Source of the DNA: JACPPO01 sp965262505
GTDB lineage: Bacteria > Acidobacteriota > Vicinamibacteria > Vicinamibacterales > UBA2999
Direction of reading: 5' to 3'
Assembly: GCA_965262505.1 (NCBI GenBank)
Contig: CBDHFM010000030.1
Span: forward strand, 3,100,001-3,164,000
Length of the DNA: 64,000 nucleotides
The notes beneath the pieces are model-generated. The model ran no database searches. It had not been told where the DNA came from and worked only from the letters and a program-made list of their open reading frames with translations. Position numbers and translations under genes: made by a program. Positions 30,840-39,453 of this stretch are shown piece after piece; position 1 is the first letter of the stretch; the number at the start of each line of letters is the position of its first letter.

Positions 30840-32381
30840 CTAGGGACGATGAGCAGGAGCCCACAGGTCGGCCATCGACTTGACTGGATTGAACGTGAAA
30901 TCAGGGATTTCGACGAAGGCGGTGTTCCACAGTCCCATCGCCCCGTTCCAGAGACCGGGGTGCTCGTAGACGAGGGATGGGACGCCGGCCAGCACCTTCC
31001 TGGCGACAATCGCCCGGTCCGAAACGACAAAGGCATCGAGATCGAATGGCGTGCCGTTCGCATCGCGAAGCGAGCATGCCATATCGACAGGGTTGAAATG
31101 GTGTGACTGATGGAACAAGTCCCGGGTCCGTGCGTCGTCGAGGTCAACCTCGGCACTCTCCACAATCTGCAGCGAGAGACCGCGGCCAGGCGTCTCGGTC
31201 CAGAACAGCCGGCCGCCGGTGTGATCGAGCGAACTGACGACGCCACACACTCGTAACGGCCGATCGAGCTGGAATGCGGCGTAACGCCGTCTCGACTCTT
31301 CGTTCGGAAGAGGCACCAATGACTTGATTCCGAACTGCCGCTCGAGCAGCTCGAGAGCATCCTGTGCACCGTGGCCATCGCGGAGTTTTCGAACGGCATC
31401 GTGCACTTGGCTCTCGAGGTGCAACAACAACCCCGAAATCTGCCGGCGGACGTCCGCTATCTCCTGCAGGGCCTCTCGTCGAGCGATGTTGTCGATGTTC
31501 TTGATGAGAACGACATCCGCTCCGAGTCGGGCAAGGTTGTTCAGCAAAGCTCCATGGCCGCCTGGACGAAACACGATACGACCTGAGCCATCACGACACA
31601 TCTTGCCGTGCAGATCCGTCGCGATCGTATCGGTGTCATGTGACTGCACCGAGAAAGTGACTCGACACCGCACGCCGAGAGCCTCCTTAAATCGCGCGGC
31701 TTCGCGATCTCTCTCGCTCTCGAATTGCCGCACGTGGAGCTCGCCGATCGTGAAGTGCACATCGCAGTTCTTCTGTTCATCGGCGGTTAGCTTGGCAGCT
31801 TCGTTGAGATGCTCGGCAAAAGCGGAACGCACGCCATCGTCATAGAGATGAAAAGGAACAAGGCCCTTCGGCCGTTCGTGATACCCGAGCCCGCCTGCAC
31901 CGAAAAGCACACGAAGAATGTGCTCGAGGGAATGAGGAGAACAACCCCGGGCCTGCAACTCAGGCCAGAGCGCGAAGCTGCGGATGTTATCGAGCACCAC
32001 CAGAGCGTCTCTGGCGACTTCGTCTCCACGGGACGCGCGCCACCGTACACGCTCGAAATCGGTCTCCTGATCGCGGCGCAATTGAAGAAGGCTGCTAAAC
32101 AGCCTCGTGCCGCTTCCTGATGCCGGAACGAAGGAGGAAACGCGTCCAGCCTGGCGCGCTTCCTCATGCCGGGCGATCAGTGCGGCGCGATCGTGGTCCT
32201 GGAGCCGCTCTATACCGTCGTCGAGTCTTGCCGGACGAACGATCGCGCTCGAGTGCGTCCCTTTACGTAAAGCCTTCAGCTGGGAATCGACTTGATCCGG
32301 CACCCGCCCACTGGAGCGAATATCCCCGATGTCTGTGGGAGTAAGCGAGTCGTCCTGGTTTGGAGGTGCCACCGTTGTCAA
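30840..32381 (-). CDS. DUF4301 family protein
   Basis: 513 residues read from a TTG at 32381. The N-terminal part has a nucleotidyltransferase-like glycine loop, VPASGSGTRLF (about residues 84-94), and later VLIKNIDN and RPGGHGALLNNL, as in UDP-sugar pyrophosphorylase-like folds. It matches my memory of the DUF4301 family, for which no activity is established. It converges on the FmdB gene with the palindromic element between the two stops, and is divergent from serS. Confidence 0.75.
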   Translation of the reverse strand: MTTVAPPNQDDSLTPTDIGDIRSSGRVPDQVDSQLKALRKGTHSSAIVRPARLDDGIERLQDHDRAALIARHEEARQAGRVSSFVPASGSGTRLFSSLLQLRRDQETDFERVRWRASRGDEVARDALVVLDNIRSFALWPELQARGCSPHSLEHILRVLFGAGGLGYHERPKGLVPFHLYDDGVRSAFAEHLNEAAKLTADEQKNCDVHFTIGELHVRQFESERDREAARFKEALGVRCRVTFSVQSHDTDTIATDLHGKMCRDGSGRIVFRPGGHGALLNNLARLGADVVLIKNIDNIARREALQEIADVRRQISGLLLHLESQVHDAVRKLRDGHGAQDALELLERQFGIKSLVPLPNEESRRRYAAFQLDRPLRVCGVVSSLDHTGGRLFWTETPGRGLSLQIVESAEVDLDDARTRDLFHQSHHFNPVDMACSLRDANGTPFDLDAFVVSDRAIVARKVLAGVPSLVYEHPGLWNGAMGLWNTAFVEIPDFTFNPVKSMADLWAPAHRP

Positions 32382-32478
32382 TGAATCATTCGCCGGAAGA
32401 ATCTGAGTTTCGCAGGCACACCCATCTTGCGGTCATCGTATCCCAGGAGCATCGGATAGATATAGGATCGAAAGACGC

Positions 32479-33765
32479 ATGGTCGATCCCGCCTTCCTTC
32501 GAGACAACGCCTCGGTTGTTCGCGTCGCGCTACAAAGTCGCGGTGTCGATCTGACCGCGGAACTCGAGGAGCTCGCGACGCTCGAGTCCGCGCGGCGGCG
32601 GATCCTTCCTGACATCGAAGGACTCAAGCGCGATCAGAACAAGGCGGGAGAAGAGGCCGCGCGCGCGCGGCGTGACGGGCTCGACTTCAGCAAAATCCAG
32701 GAGACCAGCCGCGAGCGGGCTCAGCAGATCAAACAGATGGGTGCCGAACTCGAGTCGATCGAGGCGAGACGTAACCGCGGCTTGCTGACGATCCCGAATC
32801 TGCCGCACGCGAGCGTGCCGACAGGCACGAGCGCGGCGGACAACGTTGAGGTGCGCCGCCACGGTACACCCGGGTCGCACACCTTCACCCCGCAGGCGCA
32901 CTGGGACCTGGGTCCCGCGCTTGGCATCATTGATTTCGAACGGGGCACCAAGATCGCGGGCGCCCGCTTCGCCGTGCTTGTCGGCGCCGGCGCCCGCCTC
33001 GCGCGCGCGCTGATCAACTTCATGCTCGACCTGCACACGAACGAACATGGGTACACCGAAGTGGAGCCGCCGTTCATGGCGAACACGGCGTCGCTCACCG
33101 GCACGGGCAACTTGCCGAAGTTCGAGGCGGACCTGTTCAAGATTGCCGGCGACTGGGACCTGTACATGGTGCCCACGGCGGAAGTGCCGTTGACCAACAT
33201 GCACCGCGGCGAAATTCTCGACGGCCGCAGCCTGCCGATTCGCTACACCGCCTACACGCCATGTTTCCGCAGCGAAGCCGGTTCCTACGGTGCCGATGTC
33301 CGGGGCCTGATTCGGCAGCATCAGTTCGACAAGGTCGAGTTGATGGCGTTCACGACCCCCGAGCGGTCGTATGACGAGCTGGAGCGGCTCACCGGCAACG
33401 CCGAGGAAGTGCTGAAGCGCCTCGGCCTGCCGTTCCGGACCGTGCTGTTGAGCACAGGCGATTTGGGGTTCGCGTCCGCCAAGACCTATGACATCGAGGT
33501 CTGGTTGCCCAGCCAGAACGGGTATCGGGAGATTTCGTCGTGCAGCAATACGGAGGCGTTCCAGGCACGCCGAGCCAATATCAAGTTCCGGCCGGCGGGG
33601 GCTGGAAAGGCCGAGTTCGCGCACACGCTCAACGGATCAGGCCTGGCCGTCGGACGCACGCTCCTCGCTATTCTGGAAAACTACCAGCAGCAGGACGGAT
33701 CGGTGATCATTCCCGAAGCGCTTCGCCCGTTCATGGGCGGGCAGGCTGTCATCCGCGGGAAGTAA
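32479..33765 (+). CDS. serS: serine-tRNA ligase
   Basis: Class II aminoacyl-tRNA synthetase charging tRNA-Ser. 428 residues: N-terminal coiled-coil arm (about 30-110), motif 2 region FRSEAGSYGADVRGLIRQHQ and motif 3 SGLAVGRTLLAILENYQQ. The ATG at 32479 begins MVDPAFLRDN, as usual. Free-standing between DUF4301 and doxX. The window also carries a tRNA-Ser gene about 12 kb away. Confidence 0.97.
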   Translation: MVDPAFLRDNASVVRVALQSRGVDLTAELEELATLESARRRILPDIEGLKRDQNKAGEEAARARRDGLDFSKIQETSRERAQQIKQMGAELESIEARRNRGLLTIPNLPHASVPTGTSAADNVEVRRHGTPGSHTFTPQAHWDLGPALGIIDFERGTKIAGARFAVLVGAGARLARALINFMLDLHTNEHGYTEVEPPFMANTASLTGTGNLPKFEADLFKIAGDWDLYMVPTAEVPLTNMHRGEILDGRSLPIRYTAYTPCFRSEAGSYGADVRGLIRQHQFDKVELMAFTTPERSYDELERLTGNAEEVLKRLGLPFRTVLLSTGDLGFASAKTYDIEVWLPSQNGYREISSCSNTEAFQARRANIKFRPAGAGKAEFAHTLNGSGLAVGRTLLAILENYQQQDGSVIIPEALRPFMGGQAVIRGK

Positions 33766-33849
33766 CGGTTCGCGCCGGGTTCGCCAGAGGCCGGCCGGCC
33801 CCGCTCAGAGGCCGGCCGCCACGTGGAATCAGAATCAGGCGCCGTGGAA

Positions 33850-34323
33850 TCAGGCGCTGTCGCGTCCGCCTTGCGGAGGGAACAGCATGCTGTCGAGCGA
33901 GATCGTATTCCAGGACCGCGCCGCCAGCAGTATGAAGAAGGCGAGAGCATAGGTCAGCTGCAGCCAGGCCAGGTCGAAGTTCTGGAGGAACATCGTGCCA
34001 AACGTCAAGCTGGTCATCATCAAACCGCCGATGATCAAGGCCGGGCGAGTGAACAGGCCGAGGATGAGCATGAGGCCCATGGCGACTTCCACGAACGGAA
34101 CGACGTGGCCGAAGGCGCTGACGGCAGACGCTGGAAACCAGGTCGGCTCGAACTGCCCGGTCAGGCCGGCGGCGAAATTATCCAGCCCGTTCACCGTGAT
34201 CCGGACGAAGCCGCGGAAGCCGAGATTGACGCCGAACGTGAGCCTGAGTATCGCGTAGGCGATCGCCGTATCTGAGCGCCAGTCCAGATCGCCCTGACTG
34301 CCCATCGTTGTCTGGTTGGCCAT
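33850..34323 (-). CDS. DoxX family membrane protein
   Basis: 157 residues from ATG 34323, chosen because AAGGAG lies seven bases upstream; an upstream in-frame ATG at 34404 lacks such a site. About four membrane segments are visible (TAIAYAILRLTFGVNLGFRG, VEVAMGLMLILGLF, ALIIGGLMMTSLTFG, LTYALAFFILLAAR). The DoxX/SURF4 fold is seen in thiosulfate:quinone oxidoreductase subunits and many stand-alone proteins of unknown role. Last chromosomal gene before the tRNA-Ser integration site. Confidence 0.85.
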   Translation of the reverse strand: MANQTTMGSQGDLDWRSDTAIAYAILRLTFGVNLGFRGFVRITVNGLDNFAAGLTGQFEPTWFPASAVSAFGHVVPFVEVAMGLMLILGLFTRPALIIGGLMMTSLTFGTMFLQNFDLAWLQLTYALAFFILLAARSWNTISLDSMLFPPQGGRDSA

Positions 34324-34574
34324 TGAGACTCCTTGAAAGAAACGTAAGCAGCCCGTGGCGAAAGCCCGGCTGCATTCGACGGGCGATGCATCCCCGCCAG
34401 CCACGTTGCTCCTCGCTCACATACAGTCGGTATTCTCGTTCGTCGCGCCTTGCCGGCGAGGTGCCTCGCCCGTCTCGGTGCGACGCCGGACTTCCGCCAC
34501 GAGTTGCTAGCGGCTTATACGTCGGAAGGGCCGAAGGCGTCAACGTTCCGGGTACACTGAGCAGGGCCCGTCGC

Positions 34575-34613
34575 GGAGGGATGGCCGAGTGGGCGATGGC
34601 GGCGGTCTTGAAA
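34575..34613 (+). other. attL: 5' half of tRNA-Ser left by integration
   Basis: 39 bases identical to the first 39 bases of the intact tRNA-Ser gene at 45389-45427. The identity covers the 5' acceptor strand, D arm, 5' anticodon stem and whole anticodon loop, then stops at the next base. This is the expected left junction of an element integrated by crossover in the anticodon loop. Confidence 0.9.
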
Positions 34614-34976
34614 TGCGATCCGAACCCCATGAAAACAGGCCCGATCCAATGGTGCCAACGACATACGGCGACACCCGGCGACCGCCAGCGCCCCGAAGCG
34701 ACGCTCAGGACGCTGAAAACGTGGCACCAAACCTTGGCACCGAACAGTGATACTCCCCCCAGGAGGGCGCCGCCATGTTTTCCTGATACGGTCTTAGCGT
34801 CCCCACATCACCACCAGGCCGACGGCGAGCGCCGGGGAGAGGCGGCCGCAAGAGCGCTGTGCACCAACGATTGGAGCATGGCGTGGCACCACGCGGTAGT
34901 CCTTTCGACAGCTCAGCGATAACCTTCGTGGCGTCGGCCATTAGATGTGGCGGCGGCTCGGCGAACGCGACGCCTT
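34614..34976. other. left end of the integrated element, no gene seen
   Basis: Roughly 360 bases without a convincing gene. It holds GTGGCACC (34721-34728) and TTGGCACC (34734-34741) 13 bases apart, and a reverse-orientation GGTGCCAA (34651-34658). The same 13-base-spaced pair of GTGGCACC occurs beside the right end, so these are candidate integrase arm-binding sites. Confidence 0.6.
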
Positions 34977-35576
34977 TCACGCGACCTTCCGATCGAGCGT
35001 CCTGACGCGATGACCAACCGGCGCCGCCTGCGACATGAACTGCTGCCGGTTGAGCATGCCCGAATGCCCGCCCGTGATGTTCGTGTTCCGGTCCGCCCAC
35101 GGCATTTCGCGCATCGTGCGGCCGCGTTGCGCGATGAACCGAATCCGTGACCCCCATCCCTTCGAGAACAGATGCTCGTGATAATCGCGGTTGTGCTTTC
35201 CTGCATACCACACTGGGTCGAGACTGCGCTGCAGCGGAGTGTCGATCGTCACGACCGACCGAACTCGCGCAGTCTTCGGGTCGGCCAGGAGATACGCCAC
35301 GACGGCCCCACCCCACGAGTGCGCCGAGATGTTCCGGTCCTCGTAGGCCAGCGCGTTGACATGCTCCCGGAGTTGGTTCGCGCCGAACTGCCAGGCCAGA
35401 TGACCGCTCCCGGTAAAGAAGGTGCTCGCCAAGGCCGTGCTCCAGAACCCGAACGCTGAGCCGCACCACTCGAAGCCGTGATCCCGCATGAACAGTTCAA
35501 ACAGCGAGCCCTCGCGATTCCACGCGTGCTCTTGCATGCCGGCATTCGTGCCGGCCACGGGCACATACTTCGTCAC
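34977..35576 (-). CDS. phage alpha/beta-hydrolase (lipase-like)
   Basis: 199 residues. ISAHSWGGAVVAYLL has the serine elbow of lipases and esterases (x-His-Ser-Trp-Gly-Gly), and a downstream Asp (DTPLQ) and His (GGHSG) could complete a triad. It overlaps the 3' end of the endolysin-like gene by four bases in the lysis cassette, which suggests a role in lysis or envelope lipid cleavage. That role is inferred; I do not recognise a specific family, and the N-terminus lacks a signal peptide. Confidence 0.6.
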   Translation of the reverse strand: MTKYVPVAGTNAGMQEHAWNREGSLFELFMRDHGFEWCGSAFGFWSTALASTFFTGSGHLAWQFGANQLREHVNALAYEDRNISAHSWGGAVVAYLLADPKTARVRSVVTIDTPLQRSLDPVWYAGKHNRDYHEHLFSKGWGSRIRFIAQRGRTMREMPWADRNTNITGGHSGMLNRQQFMSQAAPVGHRVRTLDRKVA

Positions 35577-36328
35577 GCCAGCCTCCGCACTCCAAGCACA
35601 CGGTCGGCGTCGAAGTCGGCGATCGTGACGGCATTCGCCTGGTTCCCGGCCAACACTGACACCTTCCCCGTCGTCGCGTCATAGCCAGCAAAGACCCCGA
35701 CATGGCCTGGTGCGCCAGATGTCACCTCAGGGCCCGGTTGATTGCCGCCGCCACGCATCAGAATCACCACGTCATTTTCTGCACGCGCATCGGCGAGGGC
35801 GACTGGACGCCCGACCGTGAGCCATGACCGAGCCGCGGCCGACTTCGAGCGCGGGAGGCGGAGGAGCCACGCGATCCGATTCACGAAGGCGCTGCACCAG
35901 GGGGTTTCGTCCGGCGTATCAGAACCGTAACCACAGCACTCGAAGCACCATTGAATAAACGGGGCATGCTCAGAGCCGCGAAGCTCCTGGACCTCGCCCA
36001 CGAACCGTTGCGCCTGATCAAAGATCGTCATTCGTTCACCTCTCTTCTCTCGACCACCACCAGACGCCCGCTCCACGAGCCGGTCCAGCTTCTTGGAGAT
36101 CGCCATCATCCACTCGCGGTCTTCACGGCGGTGACCCGCGGCAAGGTCCCTGTCCTCCGTTCGCTGCGTGGACATTTCTGCGTAGCGGGCCGAGCACCCC
36201 TCCTCATGTTTCCTCAGATCCGTCGCGGTCGACGCCGTCCGATTCTGCAGCCGCATCAGCCAGATGATCGCGCCCCCGTACGCCCCGAAGAGCGCGCCGG
36301 CCTGCCAGAGTTCGAGGGTCAATGTCAC
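35573..36328 (-). CDS. membrane-anchored endolysin-like protein (TIGR02594 type)
   Basis: 251 residues. The C-terminal about 150 (FDQAQRFVGEVQELRG, DETPWCSAFVNRIAWLL, GAPGHVGVFAGYD) match the TIGR02594/NlpC-P60-like phage peptidoglycan hydrolases with Cys in PWCSAF and His in GHVGVF. It is preceded in the same frame by a membrane segment (AGALFGAYGGAIIWLM) and a coiled coil. An internal ATG at 36031 has an AGAGAGGTGAACG site and could start a separate soluble hydrolase, so two products may be made. It sits between an M15-peptidase remnant and the lipase-like gene. Confidence 0.75.
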   Translation of the reverse strand: MTLTLELWQAGALFGAYGGAIIWLMRLQNRTASTATDLRKHEEGCSARYAEMSTQRTEDRDLAAGHRREDREWMMAISKKLDRLVERASGGGREKRGERMTIFDQAQRFVGEVQELRGSEHAPFIQWCFECCGYGSDTPDETPWCSAFVNRIAWLLRLPRSKSAAARSWLTVGRPVALADARAENDVVILMRGGGNQPGPEVTSGAPGHVGVFAGYDATTGKVSVLAGNQANAVTIADFDADRVLGVRRLA

Positions 36329-36332
36329 AGCG

Positions 36333-36592
36333 TTATCCCCCCTGCTCCACGCGTGCCCATCGCAGCAAGTCCTCCAGCGAGAATTTGACGCTTGAGGCCT
36401 CGACTGCGCACCGTGGAACGCCGCCCGCTAGGCCCGTGAACGCCGCCCGCCGGAATGACTGTCCGTCCCCGAGGTGATCTCCAGATCGACCTGGCACGTC
36501 TGGGTCGCGAGGTCGAGTGCGCCGAGAATACGAAAGCCAGCAGGGCGAATCATGTCAAACCGCACAGAGGAGCGCGCCCGGAGGACGTTCAT
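36333..36592 (-). pseudogene. remnant of phage M15-type peptidase (endolysin)
   Basis: From ATG 36592 the frame reads SVRFDMIRPAGFRILGALDL and LEITSGTD, the N-terminus of phage D-Ala-D-Ala carboxypeptidase-like (M15) proteins, then hits a stop after 54 codons. A second frame further on (SSVKFSLEDLLRWARVEQGG, stop at 36333) looks like the C-terminus. The central zinc-binding part is missing, so the gene is internally deleted. The ATG overlaps the preceding gene's stop by four bases. Confidence 0.55.
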
Positions 36593-36801
36593 GGCCGGTC
36601 CCGCAACTCCCGAATATCGGCTTGCATCACGTCCAGCCGGCGGAGCACTTCCATGAAGTTCTGATCTTGCTTGGTACGCACTTCACCGATCTCACGGTTC
36701 ATTGTGCCAACCGTCGTGAAGTAGGCGACGACACCAGCCAAGATGAGGCCCGCCACCCAGCGCATATATTCGCCGGTCTTCCCGTTCACGAGGGGGCTCA
36801 T
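36589..36801 (-). CDS. small holin-like membrane protein
   Basis: 70 residues: one membrane segment (YMRWVAGLILAGVVAYFTTV) followed by a charged coiled coil (REIGEVRTKQDQNFMEVLRRL). Position within the lysis cassette and topology suggest a holin or spanin-like role. It overlaps both neighbours by four bases, implying translational coupling. Confidence 0.6.
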   Translation of the reverse strand: MSPLVNGKTGEYMRWVAGLILAGVVAYFTTVGTMNREIGEVRTKQDQNFMEVLRRLDVMQADIRELRDRP

Positions 36802-37307
36802 CGCGCGATGATCTCCGCGAGCCGTTGTTCTGCTACCGCCTGGTCCGGCCAGATAGACGGAATTCCGGCCAGCATGATCGCGGTCCAGCCGTCCGAAAAT
36901 TCCGGCGTGTTTGTGTTGACCTCTCCGCCAGCGCGCATGATCGTCCAGAGCCGTAGGACCTCGTCATCGCGAGCGGAGAGCGTCGTCAGCCAACGATGCT
37001 CGTCCCCGGTCATCCGTCGCAGGATGTCGCGCGCGGCGATGAGTCGCGGCTCCTTCGATAGGTCGTCAGGATCGAAGTCGTCAATGACCTGTGCCGCGGT
37101 CGCGCGGTCGGCCGCGGTGGCCTCCGGCGCAAAGTCGACTCGCCAAGTGCGTTTATCGTTGGGATCGTCAGGCCATATCCCGTGAATCGGCACGCCGGCC
37201 GCTTTCAGCGCCTCGTCGACTCGCGTGGACAACGGCCGTTCCCCCTGCGCCGAGAGGGCGACCGATCCAAAGAGCGCGAGAATGGCAACGAACCGTAAAT
37301 ATTTCAT
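36798..37307 (-). CDS. secreted phage protein of unknown function
   Basis: 169 residues from ATG 37307, which has AGGGGTGATC upstream. It starts with a signal peptide (KYLRFVAILALFGSVALSAQ, cleavage probably after AQ). The mature part is acidic and helical with no motif that I recognise. It is co-directional and overlapping with the holin-like gene, so part of the lysis/morphogenesis block. Confidence 0.6.
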   Translation of the reverse strand: MKYLRFVAILALFGSVALSAQGERPLSTRVDEALKAAGVPIHGIWPDDPNDKRTWRVDFAPEATAADRATAAQVIDDFDPDDLSKEPRLIAARDILRRMTGDEHRWLTTLSARDDEVLRLWTIMRAGGEVNTNTPEFSDGWTAIMLAGIPSIWPDQAVAEQRLAEIIAR

Positions 37308-37312
37308 TTCGA

Positions 37313-37678
37313 TCACCCCTCGATGGAGGCGTTCATGCCCGACTGTTGCGTCGTGCCATTGTCGTCTCCGAACCACGTCGTTGTTCCTGCTGCCTCAGAC
37401 GTTTCCAACCAGACGACCTCGTGATGTCCAGCGGCCGGATAGATGCGCAAGCTCGCCCCGTGCGCGATCGCTGTGCCGTTCTTTACCTCTTGAAAGATGA
37501 CGCCAGTCGCCGGAGCGGTTGTCGAATCGAGCCCAATCGCGACAGCGCGTCTTGCGGTCCCGTTCTGCGCCGACGTGACGAGCACCTCCGCCTTGAGGGA
37601 TTCCTCGGCGACAGCGAGGACAAACTCGACCTGATTTGCCGTCGACCCGTTCGCCTGTCTCCATGTTTGGGCAGACAA
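37313..37678 (-). pseudogene. 3' part of a phage gene cut by ISAzo13
   Basis: 121 codons reading minus from the IS junction, beginning within AQTWRQANGSTANQVEFVL and ending NASIEG. It looks like a beta-rich structural (virion) protein with Gly/Thr-rich turns. No credible start exists at its 5' end because the ISAzo13 copy begins there. The rest of the gene is not found on the far side of the IS. Confidence 0.5.
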
Positions 37679-38909
37679 TTACTGACTTTTGTGTTCTCGG
37701 AGCAGCGGGATGGATCGTGTAGTTCCAGTCGCCGTGAAAGCGATGCCGCTCGAGGCGTACCGTCGCCAGCTGCGCATCGGTGACGGTGAGGCCACCCGGG
37801 TATGGGCCGCGGTCGAGTTCCGACCGAACGCGGAGTCCGGACCGACTGTGCGTCGAGCCAATGAGGCTCACGATCGTGGCCAAGTCGACGAGTGGGGTGC
37901 CGCGCCAATTCATCGCGATGTGCGAGAACACCCGATGCTCGATCTTGTTCCACTTGCTCGTACCCGGCGGAAAGTGACAGACCGTGATCACCAAGCCCGT
38001 CCGATTGGCCAGACGCGGCAGTTCCCACTTCCACAACCGGAGGCGCGCCCCGTTGCTCCCGCCTGCATCCGCCGTGATCAACAGCGACTGGGCTTGTCGA
38101 TACGCCGGGCGACCCATGTGCTGCCACCAACGCTGGATCGACCGTACCGCGAAGCTCGCGGTGTCGTGATCGATCCCGACACGCACCCAGCCTTCGTTGC
38201 GATGCAGATCGTAGATGCCATACGGAATGGCCTTCCCGCCCGTGGTGGCGGTGGCCGGGATCACGAAGTCGTGGACCTGTACCCGCTGCGGCGTCTTCGC
38301 CGGGCGCCAGGTGCGGCCCGCGTTCTTGAACGCGCCGACCAGCTCCTTCTTCTTGGTGTCCACCGAAATCGTCGGCTGCTGTTGCCGTTGCGCGCGTCGC
38401 ACGCGCCGGGCGATGTACCGAAACTGCGCGTCCCGATCGACATGCTGGCGGCCCTCACGAGTCTTGGCGTTGCCCTGCAGGCTGTAGCCCAGTCCGTGCA
38501 ACAACTCGGCGACCACCGTGTGGCTGACGCGGTGGCCCAGACCGTCGAGCGCCACCGCCAACGTCCGTGCGCTCTGGCACGTCCACCGCAGCGGCGAGTC
38601 GGGATCGCCGGGGGCGGTCGGCTCAACCAACGCATCCAAATCGCGCAGCAGCGTCGCGTCGAGATCGATCGCGCGCTTGCGGCCGCCGCCCGCCCTTCGC
38701 GTCCGGCCGCCCGCGAGCGGCTCGTCCGCCGTCAATTCACGCAAACCGCGCTGGATGGTCGATGTCGCGATACCCGTGGCTCGGGCGACCAGCGCCGTGC
38801 CGCCATAACCGATCGCCTGGGCCTCAGTCGCCGCCCACACCCGGCGCGATCGCTCCGTGAGCACGGGCGCCAGCGCTGCATGCTTTGCCCGCAGGGTGGC
38901 CACCTCCAC
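37395..38909 (-). CDS. ISAzo13-family transposase with read-through tail
   Basis: The first about 410 codons match ISAzo13-type transposases: an N-terminal helix-turn-helix (ALVARATGIATSTIQRGLREL), ISVDTKKKELVGAFKNAG, ITADAGGSNGARLRLWK and VCHFPPGTSKWNKIEHRVFS. The start is a GTG at 38909. The frame has no stop inside the IS and continues about 95 codons out of frame through the interrupted prophage gene, so the natural end has been lost or is provided by the target. The transposase may still be active. Confidence 0.8.
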   Translation of the reverse strand: MEVATLRAKHAALAPVLTERSRRVWAATEAQAIGYGGTALVARATGIATSTIQRGLRELTADEPLAGGRTRRAGGGRKRAIDLDATLLRDLDALVEPTAPGDPDSPLRWTCQSARTLAVALDGLGHRVSHTVVAELLHGLGYSLQGNAKTREGRQHVDRDAQFRYIARRVRRAQRQQQPTISVDTKKKELVGAFKNAGRTWRPAKTPQRVQVHDFVIPATATTGGKAIPYGIYDLHRNEGWVRVGIDHDTASFAVRSIQRWWQHMGRPAYRQAQSLLITADAGGSNGARLRLWKWELPRLANRTGLVITVCHFPPGTSKWNKIEHRVFSHIAMNWRGTPLVDLATIVSLIGSTHSRSGLRVRSELDRGPYPGGLTVTDAQLATVRLERHRFHGDWNYTIHPAAPRTQKSVIVCPNMETGERVDGKSGRVCPRCRRGIPQGGGARHVGAERDRKTRCRDWARFDNRSGDWRHLSRGKERHSDRARGELAHLSGRWTSRGRLVGNV

Positions 38910-38958
38910 GGGCGCAGCGTACTACTCGCCGATCAACAGTACAAGCAGTTATTTCCTT
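37680..38958 (-). mobile_element. ISAzo13-family insertion sequence
   Basis: Contains one long transposase gene. The ends are only weakly inverted (AATTACTGACTTTTGTG on the left, TGTAAGGAAATAACTGC read inward from the right), so boundaries are approximate to about 10 bases. It interrupts a prophage gene, and most of the expected virion genes are missing next to it. Confidence 0.65.
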
Positions 38959-38990
38959 ACAGGCTCTTAGTGGCCCCTGGAGGGCCGGAA

Positions 38991-39111
38991 CCTACCGCCC
39001 CCCCACACCGAAGAGATCCCGCTGACACCACCGTCTTGCACCGTCTGGACGGTCCCCGGAATTTCGCCCCGGTGTGCGCGCTTCCGCGGCGTCGTCATCG
39101 GCGGTAGCCTC
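38991..39111. repeat. 121-base direct repeat, copy A
   Basis: Identical, base for base as far as I can read, to 39722-39842. It begins CCTACCGCCCCCCCACACCG and ends GGCGGTAGCCTC. It lies about 30 bases from the ISAzo13 end and, with copy B, brackets a divergent pair of small repressor genes. Confidence 0.88.
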
Positions 39112-39159
39112 TGGTGCGTCTCGGTCTCGGTGTCATGGCGTCGCTACCTTTCCCGTCAC

Positions 39160-39369
39160 TCAGGCCGTCGCGGCGACCGGGAAGGCCTCTTCCATCGGCA
39201 CCTGGAGCGCCCGCGCGATCGCGCGCACCTCAGCGGGCGTTGGGGCCGTGTAGCCGTTCTCGATGCGGACATACCGGCTGTAGAGGATGCGAGCGCGCTG
39301 CGCGACCTCGTGCTGGTCCCGACCAGTCCGGGCGCGTGCAGCTTTGAGTTCAAGCAGTTTCATGGCCAT
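39160..39369 (-). CDS. small helix-turn-helix (XRE) regulator
   Basis: 69 residues: RTGRDQHEVAQRARILYSRY and VRIENGYTAPTPAEVRAIAR form an XRE-type helix-turn-helix with little else. Divergent from the next XRE gene across an 84-base gap containing two palindromes, so the pair looks like a phage CI/Cro-style switch. It is the first of three such divergent cassettes in the element. Confidence 0.75.
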   Translation of the reverse strand: MAMKLLELKAARARTGRDQHEVAQRARILYSRYVRIENGYTAPTPAEVRAIARALQVPMEEAFPVAATA

Positions 39370-39382
39370 AAATCTACATAGT

Positions 39383-39425
39383 GACTAAGTCTAAGTCAAT
39401 AAGAAATCTTCTGTTTGACTAGGTC
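39383..39425. promoter_or_regulatory. operator pair of repressor cassette 1
   Basis: GACTAAGTC (39383-39391) is a perfect palindrome about a central A; GACTAGGTC (39417-39425) differs at one base. Both lie in the divergent spacer, 34 bases apart, where Cro/CI-like proteins would bind. Confidence 0.6.
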
Positions 39426-39453
39426 TTTATACGCCAGTGGTTTAACGGGCATG

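Noticed and set aside
34575..34613. A second functional tRNA-Ser gene
   Set aside because: Only the 5' half is present; the following bases do not form the anticodon 3' stem, T arm or acceptor strand.
37395..37680. C-terminal 95 residues of the ISAzo13 transposase frame as a new domain
   Set aside because: This stretch is the interrupted prophage gene read in another frame.
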